Below are positions 61,450-64,000 of a stretch of DNA of 64,000 nt, one piece after another (the first letter of the stretch is position 1; the number at the start of each line of letters is the position of its first letter). This stretch comes from DATGPD01 sp041398565 (GTDB lineage: Bacteria > Planctomycetota > UBA1135 > UBA2386), in NCBI GenBank assembly GCA_041398565.1, contig JAWKUN010000006.1, positions 310,001 to 374,000 of the forward strand, written 5' to 3'. The notes beneath the pieces are model-generated. The model was given only the letters and a program-made list of their open reading frames with translations. It searched no databases and was not told where the DNA came from. The translations under genes were made by a program, and so were the position numbers.

Positions 61450-63632
61450 GCAGTAACGCGCCCATCGACCCGGTGATCCGTATCGACGACCTGACGCGGC
61501 GCTTCGGCAAACGCGTCGCCGTCGATCACGTGCATCTGCGCGTCCGGCGCGGCGCGATCTTCGGCCTGCTCGGCCCCAACGGGGCCGGCAAGTCGACCCT
61601 CATCCGCATGCTGTGCGGCGTGCTCCAGCCCAGCGAAGGCCGCGCTCGGGTGTTGGGCTTCGACACCGTGCACGAGGCCGAGTCGATCAAGCGTCGCATC
61701 GGCTACATGTCGCAGCGCTTCAGCTTGTACGGCGATCTCAGCGTGCGCGAGAACCTCGACTTCCAGGCGCGCATCTACGGTCTCGACCACGAGCGCACGC
61801 GCGTGCGCCGCCAGACGGTGGTGGCGCTGACCGGGCTCGACGATCGTCTCGACCAGCTCGCGTCGACCCTGTCGGGTGGCTGGAAGCAGCGTCTGGCGCT
61901 GGCGTGTGCGCTGATCCACGAGCCGGAGGTCCTGTTCCTCGACGAACCCACCGCCGGCATCGACCCCGTGGCCCGGCGCGAGCTGTGGGACCTGTTGTTC
62001 GAGCTCGCGGCCAGCGGAGTGACCTTGTTCGTCACCACGCACTACATGGACGAGGCCGAGCGCTGCACCGACGTCGCCTACATCCACGACGGACGTCTGA
62101 TCCTGGCCGGCAAGCCGAACGTGCTCAAGGCCATGCCGTCGGTGACGCCGGCAGGCACGCGCCGCCTCGAGGTGGAGACGCCGGACCCGACGGCGGCTAT
62201 GCAACGCCTGCGCCAGGTGCCCGGCGTGCGCGAGGTGACCCTGTTCGGCGAGCGGCTGCACCTCTTGGTGGAAGAACGCGTGCTCGACGCCGAGTTGGTG
62301 GCGAGCGCGCACCTCGACGAGACGACGCGGGTACGCGCGGTCACGCCGTCGCTCGAGGACGTGTTCGTGACGCTGACTCGGTCGCCCGAGGCGCGCGTCG
62401 AGGCCCTACCCGCCGAGCCCCGCACGCCCGCCGGGGAGCCCGCAGCAGGGGCGTCTGCCAGCCACCGTCACGAACAGCCACGCCCCACCGCGGGCCTGCT
62501 CGCGATCCTGCTCAAGGAGTTCGCGCACGTGCGCCGCGAGCCGGCGACCCTCTTCTTCATGTTCGTCATCCCGGTGCTGCAGACGCTGATCTTCGGCTTC
62601 GCGATCCGCACCGACATCGACCACATCCCCACGGCCGTTCTCGACCTCGACCGGCGGCCGGCCAGCGAGACCCTGGTCGAGTCGTTCGCCTCCACCAACA
62701 CGTTCGATCTGGTCGACCGGGTCGTGGACCGGGATGCCTTGACTCGGGCGATCACGTCCGGCCGCGCCAAGGTCGGAGTCGTCGTGCCGCCGGACTACTC
62801 GACCCGCCTGCTGCGCGGCGAGAGCGCCGGCGTGCAGGTGCTGATCGACGGCAGCGACTCGCAGGTGGCGATGACCGCGCTCAACACCGTCAGCCTGCTC
62901 GGCATCCAACGCTCGCTGCAGACCGCCCTGCCGTTCGCCGAGGGCTTGGAACGCGTCGTCGCCCGCGACGCCACGGGCGCGCCGGCGCTGCCGATCGAGA
63001 TGCGGCCACGCTTGCTCTACAACCCCGACCTGGTCAGCTCGCACTTCCTGGTGCCGGGCCTGGTGGGGATCATCCTCCAGCTCGTCACCCTGTTCCTCAC
63101 GGCCTTCGCCATCGTGCGCGAGCGCGAGCTGGGCACGCTCGAGCAGCTGTTCGTCACTCCCGTCGGCCGCCTCGGCCTGCTGCTCGGCAAGCTCGTCCCG
63201 TACGCACTGGTCGGCGCACTCGAGACGCTGCTGGTGCTCAACGTCATGGTGTTCGTGTTCGGTGTGCCGATCCACGGCAGCCTGGCCCTGCTGTGCGCTC
63301 TGTCGGGCCTGTTCGTGGTGTGCTCGCTCGGACTCGGCCTCCTGGTGTCGACGGTGGCCCGCACGCAGCTCGCCGCCATGCAGCTCGCCTTCCTCATCAT
63401 GCTGCCGTCGGTGTTGCTGTCGGGCTTCATGTTCCCGCGCGACGCCATGCCGCTGCCGATCCAGGCGATCACGTACGCGATCCCTGCCACCTACTTCGTC
63501 GACATCCTGCGCGGCCTCGTCCTGCGCGGCGCCGACGCCCACGACCTGGCGCCGCAGACTCTGGGCCTCGCCGCCTGCACGCTGGTCATCCTCGCGATCG
63601 CATCGTTTCGCTTCCGCAAGCAGATGGGATGA
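61446..63632 (+). CDS. ABC exporter with ATPase and ABC-2 permease fused in one protein
   Basis: 728 aa. Residues 1-310 are an ABC ATPase: GLLGPNGAGKST, TLSGGWKQRLALACAL, LFLDEPTAGIDPVARREL. After a Pro/Ala-rich linker (about 320-345), residues 350-728 form an ABC-2 type permease with an N-terminal helix (PATLFFMFVIPVLQTLIFGF), a large extracytoplasmic loop and five C-terminal helices including ERELGTLEQLFVTPVGRLGLL. In E. coli the corresponding YbhF and YbhS/R are separate; here one gene supplies ATPase and permease. It probably exports drugs or lipids with the HlyD partner. Confidence 0.9.
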   Translation: MSSNAPIDPVIRIDDLTRRFGKRVAVDHVHLRVRRGAIFGLLGPNGAGKSTLIRMLCGVLQPSEGRARVLGFDTVHEAESIKRRIGYMSQRFSLYGDLSVRENLDFQARIYGLDHERTRVRRQTVVALTGLDDRLDQLASTLSGGWKQRLALACALIHEPEVLFLDEPTAGIDPVARRELWDLLFELAASGVTLFVTTHYMDEAERCTDVAYIHDGRLILAGKPNVLKAMPSVTPAGTRRLEVETPDPTAAMQRLRQVPGVREVTLFGERLHLLVEERVLDAELVASAHLDETTRVRAVTPSLEDVFVTLTRSPEARVEALPAEPRTPAGEPAAGASASHRHEQPRPTAGLLAILLKEFAHVRREPATLFFMFVIPVLQTLIFGFAIRTDIDHIPTAVLDLDRRPASETLVESFASTNTFDLVDRVVDRDALTRAITSGRAKVGVVVPPDYSTRLLRGESAGVQVLIDGSDSQVAMTALNTVSLLGIQRSLQTALPFAEGLERVVARDATGAPALPIEMRPRLLYNPDLVSSHFLVPGLVGIILQLVTLFLTAFAIVRERELGTLEQLFVTPVGRLGLLLGKLVPYALVGALETLLVLNVMVFVFGVPIHGSLALLCALSGLFVVCSLGLGLLVSTVARTQLAAMQLAFLIMLPSVLLSGFMFPRDAMPLPIQAITYAIPATYFVDILRGLVLRGADAHDLAPQTLGLAACTLVILAIASFRFRKQMG

Positions 63633-63841
63633 CGCGGCCGCGCGGCGGGCCGTCGAGCCCGAGCGCGCATCACACCGTCGGCGGTGCCCGGTTCGTGACG
63701 AGCCGCCCACGGCCGTGCCGGCCGCGGCGCCATGCCCGTCACCCCCACCGCCCCGCGCCGCTGCCGACCGGACGAACTCGCTGCGAAAAGGCCGGGAATC
63801 CCTGTCGCGCCACGGCCGGCTCCGCTTTCCCAGGAGCTGCT
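63633..63841. other. Intergenic region, no gene recognised
   Basis: About 210 bp. TATGTT at 63841-63846 may be a -10 for the gene at the right edge if that gene starts at ATG 63878. Confidence 0.3.
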
Positions 63842-63877
63842 ATGTTGCTCTCCGTCCCTGGCCAGGCCGGACCCGGC

Positions 63878-64000
63878 ATGACCGCACCCATTCCCGACAC
63901 CGATGGCTTACTCGACAGTGGCACGGATCCGGTCGAGCGCATGCTGGTGAGTTGCTTCGCCGGGCCCGAAGCCGGCTGGGCCGAGAAGATCGAGTCCGTG
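63878..64000 (+). CDS. Unidentified gene, N-terminal fragment cut by window edge
   Basis: 41 codons from ATG 63878 run open to the window edge; an in-frame ATG at 63842 would add 12 residues. The sequence is acidic with DPVERMLVSCFAGPE and AGWAEKIESV. No domain can be named from this length; short acidic N-termini of this style occur in planctomycete protein kinases and other multidomain proteins. TATGTT lies 31 nt upstream. Confidence 0.45.
   Translation, partial: MTAPIPDTDGLLDSGTDPVERMLVSCFAGPEAGWAEKIESV

Overview
The window is a very GC-rich (roughly 70 % by eye), gene-dense bacterial chromosome segment, most likely from an uncultured member of the Planctomycetota. The pointers are three large membrane-anchored Ser/Thr protein kinases with helical-repeat C-termini, two ECF sigma factors next to or overlapping kinases, a sigma-54 activator, a DUF6807 (PmoA-like) protein, and several large secreted proteins that end in a related C-terminal module. 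Start codons are often GTG or TTG, many genes overlap by ATGA or GTGA, and many non-operonic starts have a TANNNT hexamer only 6-10 nt upstream, which suggests leaderless or near-leaderless transcripts. No tRNA, rRNA, CRISPR array, insertion sequence or phage gene was recognised.

Region 1 (1-1.1 kb): an ArsR-type HTH fused to a SAM methyltransferase, with a palindromic operator candidate, runs without a gap into the first 34 codons of a methionine synthase (metH) cut by the window edge. Region 2 (1.2-16.5 kb) is the most interesting part. It holds a CDP-alcohol phosphatidyltransferase and an isoprenylcysteine-type methyltransferase (+). A five-gene minus-strand operon follows: RibD-type reductase, zinc-free MDR dehydrogenase, GTP cyclohydrolase II fused to a HAD phosphatase, GT4 glycosyltransferase and methyltransferase. 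A divergent four-gene plus-strand operon has two methyltransferases, a polytopic membrane protein and an LTA-synthase-like alkaline-phosphatase-fold protein. Facing it are a diverged 6-pyruvoyltetrahydropterin-synthase homologue downstream of a bifunctional ATP sulfurylase/APS kinase, and a sulfotransferase. Together they look like an uncharacterised pathway building a GTP-derived (ribityl-pyrimidine or pterin-like) compound decorated by glycosyl, methyl, phospho-alcohol and possibly sulfate groups.

Region 3 (17-37 kb): signalling and surface proteins. It has a secreted protein, a stand-alone 5'-3' exonuclease, a small Pro-rich ORF, a sigma-54 activator, a kinase, a PIG-L deacetylase, a secreted protein translationally coupled to ECF sigma and kinase, a DUF389 membrane protein, a thioredoxin/helical-repeat protein and a beta-propeller secreted protein. 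Region 4 (37-45 kb): a calcium-site/thioredoxin secreted protein, then a divergent fatty-acid modification locus. The locus has a DUF1295-CFA synthase fusion on one side and desaturase, FAD oxidoreductase, DUF1365 and CFA synthase on the other, resembling loci linked to furan or branched fatty acid synthesis. Region 5 (45-55 kb): a polyglycine-hydrolase-like serine hydrolase, ECF sigma, kinase, DUF6807 protein, lipoprotein and secreted repeat protein. Region 6 (54.6-64 kb): a 98-aa protein coupled to glgC, a ribose-type sugar ABC importer (permease, double ATPase, lipoprotein binding protein with a long helical extension), an HlyD plus fused ATPase-permease exporter, and the start of an unidentified gene at the right edge.

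Functions are assigned from motifs read by eye; no database search was run.
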